A stretch of DNA of 27,051 bases from DASSCW01 sp036556695 (GCA_036556695.1 DATBIY010000078.1:1-27051); one strand, 5' to 3'. Shown: positions 1 through 7,623, counted from the first letter of the stretch. Program-made: numbers and translations. Notes: a model not told the origin generated them from the sequence alone.

Positions 1-132
1 GGGCATTACTCCCCGGTTATGGAAATGACCGAATCGACCGGATTCATGTCGCTGGCATGACCCCGGGTCTTAGAACCGGCGCATCTCAGCCGATTTCGGT
101 CATTCTCATGACCCCGGAGTGATATTCCATCG
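1..132. repeat. 132-bp imperfect palindromic repeat, copy 1
   Basis: This copy matches 166-297 with only about six substitutions over 132 bp and no indel. It is itself an imperfect inverted repeat: the arm around 8-34 pairs with the arm around 93-120, with an uninterrupted run of GACCGAA against TTCGGTC near the inner end and ACTCC against GGAGT near the outer end. CATGACCCCGG occurs twice inside the unit. No open reading frame of interest lies in it. It looks like a structured intergenic repeat (REP/BIME-like or MITE-like). The left end may be cut by the window edge, because the match begins at base 1. Confidence 0.85.
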
Positions 133-157
133 GGTAGCAGGCCCCGCCAGGGAGGCC

Positions 158-314
158 CCCCGCCAGGGCATTACTCCCCGGTTATGGAAATGACCGAATC
201 GCCCGGATTCATGTCGCTAACATGACCCCGGGGATTAGAACCGGCGCATCTCAGCCAATTTCGGTCATTCTCATGACCCCGGAGTGATATTCCATCGAGC
301 GGCGCCTGGCGGGG
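158..314. repeat. 10-bp inverted repeat flanking palindrome copy 2
   Basis: CCCCGCCAGG at 158-167 is the exact reverse complement of CCTGGCGGGG at 305-314. The 158-167 decamer also occurs at 142-151 in the 33-bp spacer between the two large repeats. The pair could be terminal inverted repeats of a small non-autonomous element or simply the base of a long cruciform. No clear target-site duplication is visible. Confidence 0.5.
166..297. repeat. 132-bp imperfect palindromic repeat, copy 2
   Basis: Second copy of the unit at 1-132, offset exactly 165 bp. The differences lie in the central part (A/C, GG/AA, TC/GA, G/A) and the outer arms are identical. The copy is enclosed by a 10-bp inverted pair, CCCCGCCAGG at 158-167 and CCTGGCGGGG at 305-314, so the whole of 158-314 can fold into a larger hairpin. 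It ends just beyond the stop of ctaG (minus strand), so the structure would form in the 3' end of that transcript and might act as a terminator or stabiliser. There is no T-run, so this is inference. Confidence 0.85.
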
Positions 315-1253
315 TCACCGGCCCTCCGCGTCCAGCCGCGCGTCCAGGCGTGCGGTGCGCCGGTCCTCGTGCCGTGCCCAGGCGGCGACCACGCCAGCCA
401 TGCCCGCCAGGAAGACCAGGTCACCGAAGACCCACATCACGATGCCGCCCAGGTTCTGATCGGCCAGGGCCGACGGCCCCCAGGTGCGCAGGTTGCTGAG
501 GTAGTGCGGATACAGGACCGCCGGGGCGCTCATCAGCGCAACGCCCAGGAACGAGTTCTGCGGCATCGCCAGGAACAGGTAGAACAGGCGGACGGGGTAC
601 GGCAGCCGCCAGCGGCCGGGATCGGCGCCGATGACCGGCCACCAGAACAGCAGCGCGGCAATCAGGAAGGTGGCGTGCTGGAAGTAATGGAGTGCCACGT
701 TCTCCAGCGCCTGGTCGTACAGGGTGCTGAAGTGCCAGCCCCAGTTCACCGCAGCGAACAGCAGCCAGCTGAGCAGGGGGAAGGTCAGGACCGCAATCGC
801 CCGGCTGTGCAGCACGCGCAGCAGCCAGCGCCGGACCGATGGCGACGCGGCGCGCAGCGCCAGCGTCGCCGGCGCCCCGAGGAGCAGCAGCGGGGCAGCC
901 GCCAGCTCGAGGAGCATGTGCTGGATCATGTGGACCGTGAACAGCTGCCCCTCGTAGGCCTCGATCGGTGAGACCAGGGCAAGGGCGACGGCCAGCAGCC
1001 CGCCGAAGAACGCCGTGGTTCTCCAGGCGCGCGGCCGGTTGGCCGGGTGGCGGGTTGCTACGCGCTGCACGGCCCACCAGTAGGCGCCGCCGGCGAGCAG
1101 CACTCCCGCAATCGCCAGCGGCTCGAAGCGCCATGCCAGCAGAACACTCGGCAGCTCCGGGGCGGGTATCGCCTCCCCATGGGCCAGCGCCACGCCGGGG
1201 AGCAGCGCCGTGCCCAGGGCGAGCATCGCGGCGCTCACGAATCGAGTCAGCAC
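315..1253 (-). CDS. ctaG: Caa3-type cytochrome c oxidase assembly protein CtaG
   Basis: A 312-residue, mostly hydrophobic protein of the caa3-type CtaG family (Pfam Caa3_CtaG). These membrane proteins assist maturation of aa3/caa3 oxidases, which agrees with the cox operon just downstream on the other strand. Visible features are a signal-like N-terminus ending in ALAHG, then six or more hydrophobic segments, with family-typical stretches HMIQHMLLE, NWGWHFS, HYFQHATFL and MPQNSFLG that are rich in possible metal-binding His and Met. The minus-strand frame stays open up to 2510, but I place the start at GTG 1253. It gives an N-terminal export-like helix and lies 6 nt after a CACAAT box (1260-1265), the same layout as other genes here. 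ATG 1226 is the alternative. The gene is divergent from the lipoprotein at 1308. Confidence 0.85.
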   Translation of the reverse strand: MLTRFVSAAMLALGTALLPGVALAHGEAIPAPELPSVLLAWRFEPLAIAGVLLAGGAYWWAVQRVATRHPANRPRAWRTTAFFGGLLAVALALVSPIEAYEGQLFTVHMIQHMLLELAAAPLLLLGAPATLALRAASPSVRRWLLRVLHSRAIAVLTFPLLSWLLFAAVNWGWHFSTLYDQALENVALHYFQHATFLIAALLFWWPVIGADPGRWRLPYPVRLFYLFLAMPQNSFLGVALMSAPAVLYPHYLSNLRTWGPSALADQNLGGIVMWVFGDLVFLAGMAGVVAAWARHEDRRTARLDARLDAEGR

Positions 1254-1259
1254 GAATTG

Positions 1260-1265
1260 ATTGTG
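1260..1265 (-). promoter_or_regulatory. Putative -10 box of leaderless ctaG
   Basis: CACAAT read on the minus strand, followed by 6 nt (CAATTC) and then GTG 1253. Spacing fits transcription starting at the start codon. No good -35 is seen. Confidence 0.4.
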
Positions 1266-1307
1266 TGGCCGCGGAACCAAAACCGCATCCGGCACGTCAG
1301 GAGCGCC

Positions 1308-2219
1308 ATGCGACGAAGCGCAGATTCGCCACGCCGGTCGACGGTGCTCGCCGGAATGGCCGTCACCATGGTCTTGCTGAGCGCCTGCACGTCCAGCGGG
1401 GCCAGCCCATCGGCCAGTGATGGCATCCGCCATCCCACCGGCGCCGAGCCGGTGTTCACCATCACCTATGCCGGCGGCATGATCGCCAATGGGCATCTGA
1501 CCACCCCGCCGGCCTTCTGGATGAGCGGCGACGGCCTGGTGGTCATCCCGGGTGCGGTTGCCGCCATCTTCCCCGGCCCGCTGATGCCGCCGCTCAACGC
1601 CCGGCGCCTGACGGAGGAAGGGGTGCAGACCGTGCTGCAGGCCATCGCCGCCAGCAAGCAGTTTGCGAACGACGCCGAGTGGCGCGGCGCGCAGAACTTC
1701 GTGGCCGATGCCGGCGACACGATCCTCAGCCTGGACGCCGAGGATCGAGACGTGACGATCACCGTCTACGCGCTCGGCTTCCTGACGCCCGACCAGGCCC
1801 CGCCCAATGTTGCTCCTGCCGAGGTCCAGGCCCACGCGGCGCTGAACACGCTGGTCAATCGGCTTACCACGCTGGACCAGTGGCTGCCGGCCACCGCCTG
1901 GGCGGAGACCGCCTGGCACCCATACGAGCCATCGGCCATCCGGCTGCTTGTGCGCAACGCCGACGCCGACCCGCCGGACGACACCGGCATCGGCGAGAAC
2001 CTGGTCGACTGGCCGACGGACGACGATCCGGCGACCTTCGGCGAGGAGACCGTGCTGGCCGAGCGCTGCGGCGTGGTCAGCGGTGCAGATGCCGCGGCGT
2101 GGTTCGCCCAGCTGCAGCCGGCAACCCAGCTGACCCGCTGGACCGAGGGCGACCACAAGTACGCCGTGACGCCGCGCCCGCTGCTCCCCGGCGAACCGGA
2201 GGAGTGCCCGGAGGGCTGA
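1308..2219 (+). CDS. Predicted lipoprotein of unknown function
   Basis: 303 residues. The N-terminus is basic (RR at 2-3, RR at 9-10), followed by a hydrophobic stretch and a lipobox LSAC with the lipidated cysteine at residue 27, so it should be an exported lipid-anchored protein. The mature part is acidic and proline-rich, without membrane segments or a motif I recognise. The segment FTITYAGGMI after the anchor, and the repeated pattern of beta-type hydrophobic residues, suggest a beta-rich fold. The ATG at 1308 is preceded by GGAG (1300-1303) and starts right before the signal peptide. The longer open frame from 1047 runs over ctaG on the other strand and is not needed. The gene lies between ctaG and the cox operon, but nothing in the protein itself shows a role in respiration. 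Confidence 0.8.
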   Translation: MRRSADSPRRSTVLAGMAVTMVLLSACTSSGASPSASDGIRHPTGAEPVFTITYAGGMIANGHLTTPPAFWMSGDGLVVIPGAVAAIFPGPLMPPLNARRLTEEGVQTVLQAIAASKQFANDAEWRGAQNFVADAGDTILSLDAEDRDVTITVYALGFLTPDQAPPNVAPAEVQAHAALNTLVNRLTTLDQWLPATAWAETAWHPYEPSAIRLLVRNADADPPDDTGIGENLVDWPTDDDPATFGEETVLAERCGVVSGADAAAWFAQLQPATQLTRWTEGDHKYAVTPRPLLPGEPEECPEG

Positions 2220-2277
2220 TGCTCGGAGCGTGCCCGGCGCGTTGAGCGCTGAGCCGCCCCTTCCCGGCGACGATCGG

Positions 2278-2283
2278 TACAAT
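2278..2283 (+). promoter_or_regulatory. Putative -10 box of the cox operon
   Basis: TACAAT, the closest match to TATAAT between the lipoprotein stop and coxB. It would give a leader of roughly 85 nt holding a small CCGGC/GCCGG hairpin at 2300-2314 and a GAGGAG at 2352-2357. A -35 at normal spacing is not convincing. Confidence 0.45.
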
Positions 2284-2373
2284 ACGGGCCGTGCCGCCCC
2301 CGGCCTCGTGCCGGATGCGCGCTGCACGACATCCCGTGAGTGCGCGACGCTGAGGAGTTTCAAGACCACGCCG

Positions 2374-3459
2374 ATGCAACCTGCTACGGCCCGAACCCGC
2401 TCGCGGAGCCTGATCCGCGCGGTCGTTCCGCTGCTGCTCATCGGCCTTCTGGCCGGCTGCGGGATGATCCCGCCAGAGCCGAAGTCGGAGGCCGCCAAGT
2501 CGGTCTTCACGCTCTACAACATCGTCTTCGCCATGGGCGTGGCGGTGTTCCTGGCCGTCGAGGGGTTCATCCTCTACTCGGTAGTCCGCTATCGACGACG
2601 GGACGACCGGCTGCCGCCGCAGACCCACGGCAACACCTTGGTGGAGATCATCTGGACCGCCATCCCAACGGTGATCGTCTTCATCCTCTTCGTGCTCTCG
2701 ATCAACACCCTGGGCATCGTCGAGGCGCGATCCGACGCCAACTCCGGGACCGGCGTGGACATCGAGGTCGACGGCTTCCAGTGGCAGTGGACCTTCCGAT
2801 ACCTGGACGACGATGACAACCCCGATAACGACTACAGCGTCACCGGCGACGCCTCCAACCCGGCGGTCATGGTGGTGCCAGTCGGCGAGCCGGTGCGGCT
2901 GACCCTGCGCTCGAACGACGTGATCCACTCCTTCTACGTCCCGGAGTTCCTGATCAAGCGCGACCTCATCCCGGTGCCGGACAACGAAAGCCTCAACCAC
3001 CTGGAGTTCACCGTCAGCGAGGCGGGAACCTATGCCGGCCAGTGCGCCGAGTTCTGTGGCAACTTCCACGCCAACATGACCTTCACCGTGCAGGCCATGC
3101 CGCGCGCCGAATACGACCAGTGGCTGCAGGACGCGAAGGCTGGAAACACCCCGCGCCCGACGCCGCAGGGAGGCGCCGAAACGCTCGAGCTGACGGCCAA
3201 CAACATCGCCTTCGACACGCTCGAGCTGCGCGCCGCCGCCGACACCGAGTTCACCCTGCGGTTCACCAACCAGGAGGCGATACCGCACGACGTCGTCATC
3301 CTGGACGCCGACAACAACGAGGTGTTCAGGACCGATGACCTGACCGGTCCCGACGCCACGGAGGAGTTCGCCGTACCGGCCCTGCCGGCTGGCGAGTACA
3401 CCTTCTACTGCTCATTCCACCCGGTGCCCGCCATGACCGGCACGCTGATCGTCGAGTAG
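2374..3459 (+). CDS. ctaC: Cytochrome c oxidase subunit II with C-terminal cupredoxin domain
   Basis: 361-residue electron-entry subunit of an aa3-type oxidase. A lipobox LAGC puts a lipidated cysteine at 29. Two membrane helices follow at about 46-70 and 90-112 (EIIWTAIPTVIV is family-typical). The periplasmic domain has the aromatic GFQWQWTF at 134-141 and a full CuA site: H185, C224, E226, C228, H232 and M235. After a linker near 255-270 there is a second, smaller beta domain with type 1 copper ligands H305, C346, H349 and M354 in the plastocyanin-like C-x2-H-x4-M spacing. Thus a blue-copper domain sits where caa3 oxidases carry a fused cytochrome c. The ATG at 2374 is chosen because it begins the signal peptide; its GAGGAG is rather far upstream. 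First gene of the cox operon, 18 nt before coxA. Confidence 0.92.
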   Translation: MQPATARTRSRSLIRAVVPLLLIGLLAGCGMIPPEPKSEAAKSVFTLYNIVFAMGVAVFLAVEGFILYSVVRYRRRDDRLPPQTHGNTLVEIIWTAIPTVIVFILFVLSINTLGIVEARSDANSGTGVDIEVDGFQWQWTFRYLDDDDNPDNDYSVTGDASNPAVMVVPVGEPVRLTLRSNDVIHSFYVPEFLIKRDLIPVPDNESLNHLEFTVSEAGTYAGQCAEFCGNFHANMTFTVQAMPRAEYDQWLQDAKAGNTPRPTPQGGAETLELTANNIAFDTLELRAAADTEFTLRFTNQEAIPHDVVILDADNNEVFRTDDLTGPDATEEFAVPALPAGEYTFYCSFHPVPAMTGTLIVE

Positions 3460-3477
3460 GGGAGCAAAGCGAGACAC

Positions 3478-5193
3478 ATGGCCACCACCACCCTGAGCCC
3501 GCAGGCGGAGGCATACAGCCGCTCCTGGGTGCTCGACTGGCTGACCACGGTCGACCACAAGAAGATCGGGATCCTGTACATCGTCAACAGCTTCCTGTTC
3601 TTCTTCGCCGCCGGGATCCTGGCCCTGGTCATCCGCTCCGAGCTGGCCGTGCCCGGCCTCCAGTTCCTGGACGTGGAGACCTACAACCAGTCATTCACCA
3701 TGCACGGCACGATCATGATCTTCCTGTTCGTGGTGCCCATTCTGTCGGGCTTCGCGAACTACGTGGTGCCGCTGCAGCTCGGTGCGCCGGACATGGCGTT
3801 CCCGCGGATCAATGCCCTCTCCTTCTGGCTCCTGCCGCTGGGTGGCGGCCTGATCTTCGCCGGCTACCTGTTCGGCGGCGCCGCGGCCGAGGGCTGGACC
3901 GGCTACACACCGCTCAGCTCGGGGCAGTACGCGCAGGGCGTGGGCACCGACCTGTGGCTCATCGGCCTGGCGCTGGTGGGCACCGCCTCGATCCTGGGCT
4001 CGGTGAACTTCATCACCACCATCTTCAAGATGCGCGCGCCGGGCATGACCCTGTTCCGGATGCCGATCCTGGTATGGACGGTGCTGGTCACCGCCACGCT
4101 GATCCTGCTGGCCACCCCGGTCCTGACCGCCGGCCTGATCGCGCTGTTCATCGATCGCAACTACGGCGGCCACTTCTTCGACCCGGCCGCCGGCGGCAAC
4201 CCGATCCTGTGGCAGCACATCTTCTGGTTCTTCGGCCACCCGGAGGTGTACATCGTCATCCTGCCGGCGATGGGCGTGGTCAGCGAGATCCTGCCGGTCT
4301 TCAGCCGCAAACCGCTGTTCGGCTACCGGGCATTCGTGTACGCCACCATCGGCATCGGCCTGCTCAGCTTCAGCGTGTGGGCGCACCACATGTTCACCAC
4401 CGGCAAGGTGCTGCTGCCGTTCTTCGCGTTCATGACCACGCTGATCGGCATCCCCACCGGCGTGAAGATGTTCAACTGGATGGCCACACTGTGGCGCGGC
4501 TCGATCAGCCTGACCACGCCCATGCTCTTCGCACTGGGGTTCGTGGCCATGTTCCTGATCGGTGGCATCAGCGGCGTGATGCTGGCCTCGCCGCCGGTCG
4601 ACTTCCACCTGCAGGACACCTACTTCGTGGTCGCGCACTTGCACTACGTCTTCTTCGGCGGCAGCGTGTTCGGCGTCTTCGCGGCAACCTACTTCTGGTT
4701 CCCCAAGATGACCGGCCGCCGGCTGAACGAGGGTCTGGGCAAGATCCACTTCTGGATTCACTTCATCGGCTTCAACCTTGCGTTCTTCCCGATGCATCCG
4801 CTGGGCATCAGCGGCATGCCGCGCCGCATCGCCGACTACGCTGACAACCCGATCTGGATGTTCTGGAACCTGGTGTCGACCATCGGCGCCTTCATGATCG
4901 CCGTCAGCATCCTGCCGTTCCTGGTCAACGTGGTCGCCACCTTCATCAACGGCGAGCGCGTGGGTGACGACCCGTGGGAGGGCAACACCCTGGAATGGGC
5001 CACCACCTCGCCGCCCCCGCCATACAACTTCGACAAGCTGCCGCCAATCCGCAGCGAGCGCCCGGTGTTCGACCTGCGGCACAAGCACGACGCCGAGCAC
5101 CTTCGGGAGGAGCAGCTGCCGGTCGCGGCACCGGCCGACGAGGAGGGCAACGTCTCAGGCAAGCCAGATGGCGACGGGGGAGCCGAGCGATGA
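3478..5193 (+). CDS. ctaD: Cytochrome c oxidase subunit I (type A1 heme-copper oxidase)
   Basis: 571-residue catalytic subunit that reduces O2 to water and pumps protons across the cytoplasmic membrane. Heme a ligands are H76 (MHGT) and H389; the heme a3 ligand is H387 (VAHLHY). CuB ligands are H254, H303 and H304, with Y258 as the cross-linked tyrosine in FFGHPEVY. The D-pathway aspartate D105 (GAPDMAFPR), the glutamate E256 and the K-pathway lysine K330 (PTGVK) are all present, which identifies an A1-type proton pump. Twelve hydrophobic segments are expected. The tail after about 515 is hydrophilic and proline-, glutamate- and aspartate-rich. Start ATG 3478 follows GGGGAG with long spacing. 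The stop overlaps the start of subunit III (ATGA), which suggests translational coupling. Confidence 0.97.
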   Translation: MATTTLSPQAEAYSRSWVLDWLTTVDHKKIGILYIVNSFLFFFAAGILALVIRSELAVPGLQFLDVETYNQSFTMHGTIMIFLFVVPILSGFANYVVPLQLGAPDMAFPRINALSFWLLPLGGGLIFAGYLFGGAAAEGWTGYTPLSSGQYAQGVGTDLWLIGLALVGTASILGSVNFITTIFKMRAPGMTLFRMPILVWTVLVTATLILLATPVLTAGLIALFIDRNYGGHFFDPAAGGNPILWQHIFWFFGHPEVYIVILPAMGVVSEILPVFSRKPLFGYRAFVYATIGIGLLSFSVWAHHMFTTGKVLLPFFAFMTTLIGIPTGVKMFNWMATLWRGSISLTTPMLFALGFVAMFLIGGISGVMLASPPVDFHLQDTYFVVAHLHYVFFGGSVFGVFAATYFWFPKMTGRRLNEGLGKIHFWIHFIGFNLAFFPMHPLGISGMPRRIADYADNPIWMFWNLVSTIGAFMIAVSILPFLVNVVATFINGERVGDDPWEGNTLEWATTSPPPPYNFDKLPPIRSERPVFDLRHKHDAEHLREEQLPVAAPADEEGNVSGKPDGDGGAER

Positions 5194-5810
5194 GCGTCGA
5201 TGCCCCGACCAGCATGAGCGCCCAGATGGGCGCGGTGGAGATCGAGCGGCGCGAGGCCGGCATGCCGACCCCGCTGGTCGGGATGCTGCTGTTCATCGCC
5301 AGCGAGGTCATGTTCTTCGGCGGGCTGTTCGCCGCCTACTTCAACGCCCGCGCCTCGTTCGTCGGGGAGTGGGGCCCGGTGCACCCCGCCGAGCCGCTGG
5401 AGATCATGCCCATCGCCCTGCCGATCACCATCATCCTGCTGAGCTCCAGCGTGACGATGCAGTTCGGGGTGTGGGCCATCCGGCGGGGCGACCAGCGCGC
5501 CATGCGCTTCTGGACGTTGGTCACCCTGATCCTGGGCGTGATCTTCCTGATCGGCCAGGTGTACGACTACTCGGTCCTGGGCTTCGGCATTGGCGACGGG
5601 GTGTTCGGCACCGTGTTCTACACGCTCACCGGCTTCCACGGCGCGCACGTGTTCGGCGGCACGGTGGGCCTCACCATCCTGGTGGCGCGCGCCAGCCAGG
5701 GCCAGTTCAGCGCCCGCAACCACGTGGCTGTCGAAGCGGTCAGCATCTACTGGCACTTCGTCGACGTGGTGTGGATCGCGCTGTTCACCACCCTCTACTT
5801 CCTGCGCTGA
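5190..5810 (+). CDS. ctaE: Cytochrome c oxidase subunit III
   Basis: 206-residue membrane subunit of the same oxidase. It is the short form with about five helices, as is usual in Gram-positive and related bacteria, and lacks the first two helices of the proteobacterial type. Typical stretches are LLFIASEVMFFGGLFAAYF near 29-47, TGFHGAHVFGG around 149-159 and the C-terminal WHFVDVVWIALFTTLYF, which closes subunit III proteins in general. The ATG overlaps the stop of subunit I by 4 nt and is preceded by GGGGGAG. The next gene starts 7 nt after the stop. Confidence 0.95.
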   Translation: MSVDAPTSMSAQMGAVEIERREAGMPTPLVGMLLFIASEVMFFGGLFAAYFNARASFVGEWGPVHPAEPLEIMPIALPITIILLSSSVTMQFGVWAIRRGDQRAMRFWTLVTLILGVIFLIGQVYDYSVLGFGIGDGVFGTVFYTLTGFHGAHVFGGTVGLTILVARASQGQFSARNHVAVEAVSIYWHFVDVVWIALFTTLYFLR

Positions 5811-5817
5811 GGCGGAG

Positions 5818-6198
5818 ATGAGCGAGACGACGGTCGGCTTTCTGATCATCGGCGTCGGCATCATCCTGGTCCTTGCGGTGGTGTACGCCGTGACCGCTCG
5901 CCGCGGATCGGCAGGCCCTCCGCCCACCCCGCCACCCGGTGTCCACCTGCCCCCGGGCAGCATGCTGCCGGTGATCATGTCGGTGGGCGCGCTGCTCATC
6001 GGCGCGGGGCTGATCTTCAAGCCGGAGGAGCCGTTCGCGCTGCCCGTCCTGGACGCGATCTCGCGTGCCATGAACCCGTTCATCGGCATTCCCGGCCTGC
6101 TCGTGCTTCTCTACGGCGTGTGGGGCTGGGTACGCGCGGCCAACCGGGAGTGGCGCGAGACCGAGTCCGGCTCGCACCACGACGCAGCCGAGCACTGA
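5818..6198 (+). CDS. Small membrane protein of the cox operon, possible subunit IV-like
   Basis: 126 residues with three hydrophobic helices, at about 7-27, 50-68 and 87-105, separated by a proline-rich stretch (PPPTPPPGVHLPPG) and ending in a His/Glu-rich tail. Its place directly after subunit III, with a good GGCGGAG ribosome site right before ATG 5818, suggests an accessory or fourth subunit of the oxidase. The actinobacterial subunit IV family is of similar size and position, but I see no sequence signature that proves membership. The topology and operon position are seen; the function is inferred. Confidence 0.75.
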   Translation: MSETTVGFLIIGVGIILVLAVVYAVTARRGSAGPPPTPPPGVHLPPGSMLPVIMSVGALLIGAGLIFKPEEPFALPVLDAISRAMNPFIGIPGLLVLLYGVWGWVRAANREWRETESGSHHDAAEH

Positions 6199-6204
6199 TT
6201 CGAC

Positions 6205-6780
6205 GTGACCGGGGCGGCGATCAGCGAGCGGCGGCTGCAGGCACTGCCCCGCGGCTGGCTGGTGGTGGGCGCGGTGTTGCCGCTGATCCTGCTGCTCGCC
6301 TGGGGCGCTCTCCTGGCGACCCGTGGCGGCACGTCGACTGCCGGCGTGCAGATCGGCCAGGCGGCGCCGGACTTCGCGCTGGCCGACCTGGACGGAAACC
6401 CCGTGCGCCTGTCCGACCTGCGCGGCAAGGCGGTGATCGTCAACTTCTGGGCCAGCTGGTGCGCGCCGTGCGTCGAGGAGTTTCCGCTCCTTCAGGAAGC
6501 AGCCGACCGTCACGGCCCGCAGGAAGTCGCGGTGGTGGGCATCGTCTTCCGGGACAGCTCGGAGGCGGCCCGCGGCTTCATGACTCGCTTCGACGCCAGA
6601 TGGCCGGCAGCCATGGACCCGGGCGAGGCGGTGGCGCAGGAGTTCGGCATCTACGGGCCGCCGGAGACCTTCTTCATCGACCGACAGGGCGTGGTGCGTG
6701 GCCGGCAGATCGGCCAGCTCACCGCAACCGATCTCGAGCGCCAGCTGGGGCTGGCCCTCGCCAACGCGCCTGAGGAGTAG
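6205..6780 (+). CDS. Membrane-anchored TlpA/ResA-like thioredoxin
   Basis: 191 residues. One N-terminal membrane helix (about 18-38) anchors an extracytoplasmic thioredoxin fold with the active site WCAPC (C86 and C89), the TlpA/ResA-type opening QAAPDFALADLDG and the cis-proline region GPPETFFID. Proteins of this family reduce disulfides in apocytochromes or in the CuA site of oxidase subunit II. Since this operon encodes a CuA protein and no cytochrome c, delivering reduced CuA cysteines to CtaC is the more likely job. This is inference from context. The start is GTG 6205, only 6 nt after the preceding stop, with no strong ribosome site, so it is probably coupled. Confidence 0.88.
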   Translation: MTGAAISERRLQALPRGWLVVGAVLPLILLLAWGALLATRGGTSTAGVQIGQAAPDFALADLDGNPVRLSDLRGKAVIVNFWASWCAPCVEEFPLLQEAADRHGPQEVAVVGIVFRDSSEAARGFMTRFDARWPAAMDPGEAVAQEFGIYGPPETFFIDRQGVVRGRQIGQLTATDLERQLGLALANAPEE

Positions 6781-6783
6781 CAC

Positions 6784-6993
6784 ATGAGCCAGAACCTTCC
6801 CGCACGCCATGAGCAGGGCGAGCTGGTCGTCGACACGGTGCACGACCTGCACGCGGATCATCGCGATCCGCAGCACCAGGAGGTGCGCCAGAACGTGGCC
6901 GTCGCCTTCCTGCCCCTGGCCCTGGTCGTGCTGCTGCTCCTCGCCTTCGTGGCTGGCGCATGGACGTTCCTGGCGGCCTCAGCTGGCGCGTGA
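6784..6993 (+). CDS. Small single-helix membrane protein, last gene of the cox operon
   Basis: 69 residues. The first 35 are polar and His/Asp-rich (HDLHADHRDPQHQE), then one strong membrane helix follows (about 38-65) and the protein stops. A GGAG 6 nt before ATG 6784 and the 3-nt gap from the thioredoxin gene support translation. It resembles the tiny accessory subunits often found at the end of oxidase operons, but no family is recognised. The stop codon lies in the loop of a hairpin that may end the operon. Confidence 0.7.
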   Translation: MSQNLPARHEQGELVVDTVHDLHADHRDPQHQEVRQNVAVAFLPLALVVLLLLAFVAGAWTFLAASAGA

Positions 6994-7002
6994 ACGCGCC
7001 GG
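6983..7002 (+). terminator. Possible terminator hairpin of the cox operon
   Basis: CTGGCGCG, loop TGAA, CGCGCCGG: an 8-bp stem (one G-U) whose loop contains the TGA stop of the preceding gene. It is followed by a weak AT-rich stretch (TGAATTT) rather than a true T-run. Confidence 0.45.
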
Positions 7003-7042
7003 ACGTGAATTTCGGGTATGGCGCGAGCGGCACGTGACGGCG

Positions 7043-7048
7043 TAGAGT
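7043..7048 (+). promoter_or_regulatory. Tentative -10 box of the 7142 lipoprotein gene
   Basis: TAGAGT is the best -10-like hexamer in the 148-nt gap. It would leave a leader of almost 90 nt that ends in a strong AGGAGGT (7127-7133). No -35 is evident, so this is tentative. Confidence 0.3.
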
Positions 7049-7141
7049 CCGCTCGACCTTTCGGTTCGCTCCAATTTTCGGTCGGGTCCCGAGCACATCC
7101 CGAGTCTGGAAATCGCCCAACGCAAGAGGAGGTCCGAATCA

Positions 7142-7585
7142 ATGGCCTGGTCGCGTGCCGCACAACCGCGTGCATTCCTGCCACTCATCCCCGTGGTCGC
7201 CCTGAGCGTGCTGCTGGCGGCGTGTGGTGGCGGCAACAACGGCGGAGGCGGCGGTGGTGGGGAGCTGGCCATGAAGATCGCCATCGTCAACAAGACCGAC
7301 GCGGATGCGACCGTGTCGCTCAACACCGTTGACGGGCCGACCGGTGATCCCCAGACCGTGGAGTCCTGCGATGCGGCGGTCGTGACCTTCCCGCTGCCCT
7401 TCGAAGACTGGACGCTGATGATCAACGACCAGGTGGCGGTCGACTCCCTGGAACTCGATCCAGACCTGATAGACCAGAACCTCATCGGCACCATCAACAT
7501 CAACGAGGACGGCTCGCTCGAGACGAAGACCCTGAAGGTGGGTCGCGTCCAGCAGCAACCGGCGCAGCTGGGCATCTGCGTCTGA
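7142..7585 (+). CDS. Small predicted lipoprotein with glycine-rich linker
   Basis: 147 residues. A signal peptide ends in lipobox LAAC with C28, followed by a flexible linker of Gly and Asn (about 29-40) and a compact domain of about 105 residues. That domain has alternating hydrophobic residues (MKIAIVNKTDADATVSLN, AVVTFPLPF, WTLMINDQV), which suggests a beta-sandwich. Two cysteines in the mature domain (one in VESCDAA, one at the penultimate position) could form a disulfide. It has the best canonical ribosome site of the larger genes, AGGAGGT 8 nt before ATG 7142, which suggests good expression. I do not recognise the family. It is monocistronic, between the cox operon and the convergent ispG. 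Confidence 0.8.
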   Translation: MAWSRAAQPRAFLPLIPVVALSVLLAACGGGNNGGGGGGGELAMKIAIVNKTDADATVSLNTVDGPTGDPQTVESCDAAVVTFPLPFEDWTLMINDQVAVDSLELDPDLIDQNLIGTININEDGSLETKTLKVGRVQQQPAQLGICV

Positions 7586-7592
7586 GCCATCT

Positions 7593-7610
7593 GGTCCGCC
7601 TTTGCGGGCC
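7593..7610. terminator. Weak hairpin between convergent genes
   Basis: GGTCCGC, loop CTTT, GCGGGCC: a 7-bp stem with one G-U pair, between the 7142 lipoprotein gene (+) and ispG (-). It has no T-run. Position alone suggests a bidirectional terminator. Confidence 0.3.
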
Positions 7611-7623
7611 CGACAGGTAGCGG

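Noticed and set aside
1..314. CRISPR array
   Set aside because: Only two units of 132 bp with one 33-bp spacer and extended internal symmetry; no cas gene nearby.
1254..2510. N-terminal extension of the ctaG frame up to 2510 on the minus strand
   Set aside because: It lies antisense to the lipoprotein gene with its lipobox, is low-complexity Arg/Gly-rich, and a signal-like N-terminus with a leaderless box sits at 1253.
3250..3285. Two TTCACC motifs close together in the subunit II gene, as an operator
   Set aside because: They encode Phe-Thr codons within a conserved beta strand and are spaced 12, not 11, bp.
3691..5100. 469-codon open frame antisense to subunit I
   Set aside because: A shadow of a GC-rich gene: very rich in His, Asp, Glu, Gln and Arg, no domain, while the sense strand encodes a complete oxidase subunit.
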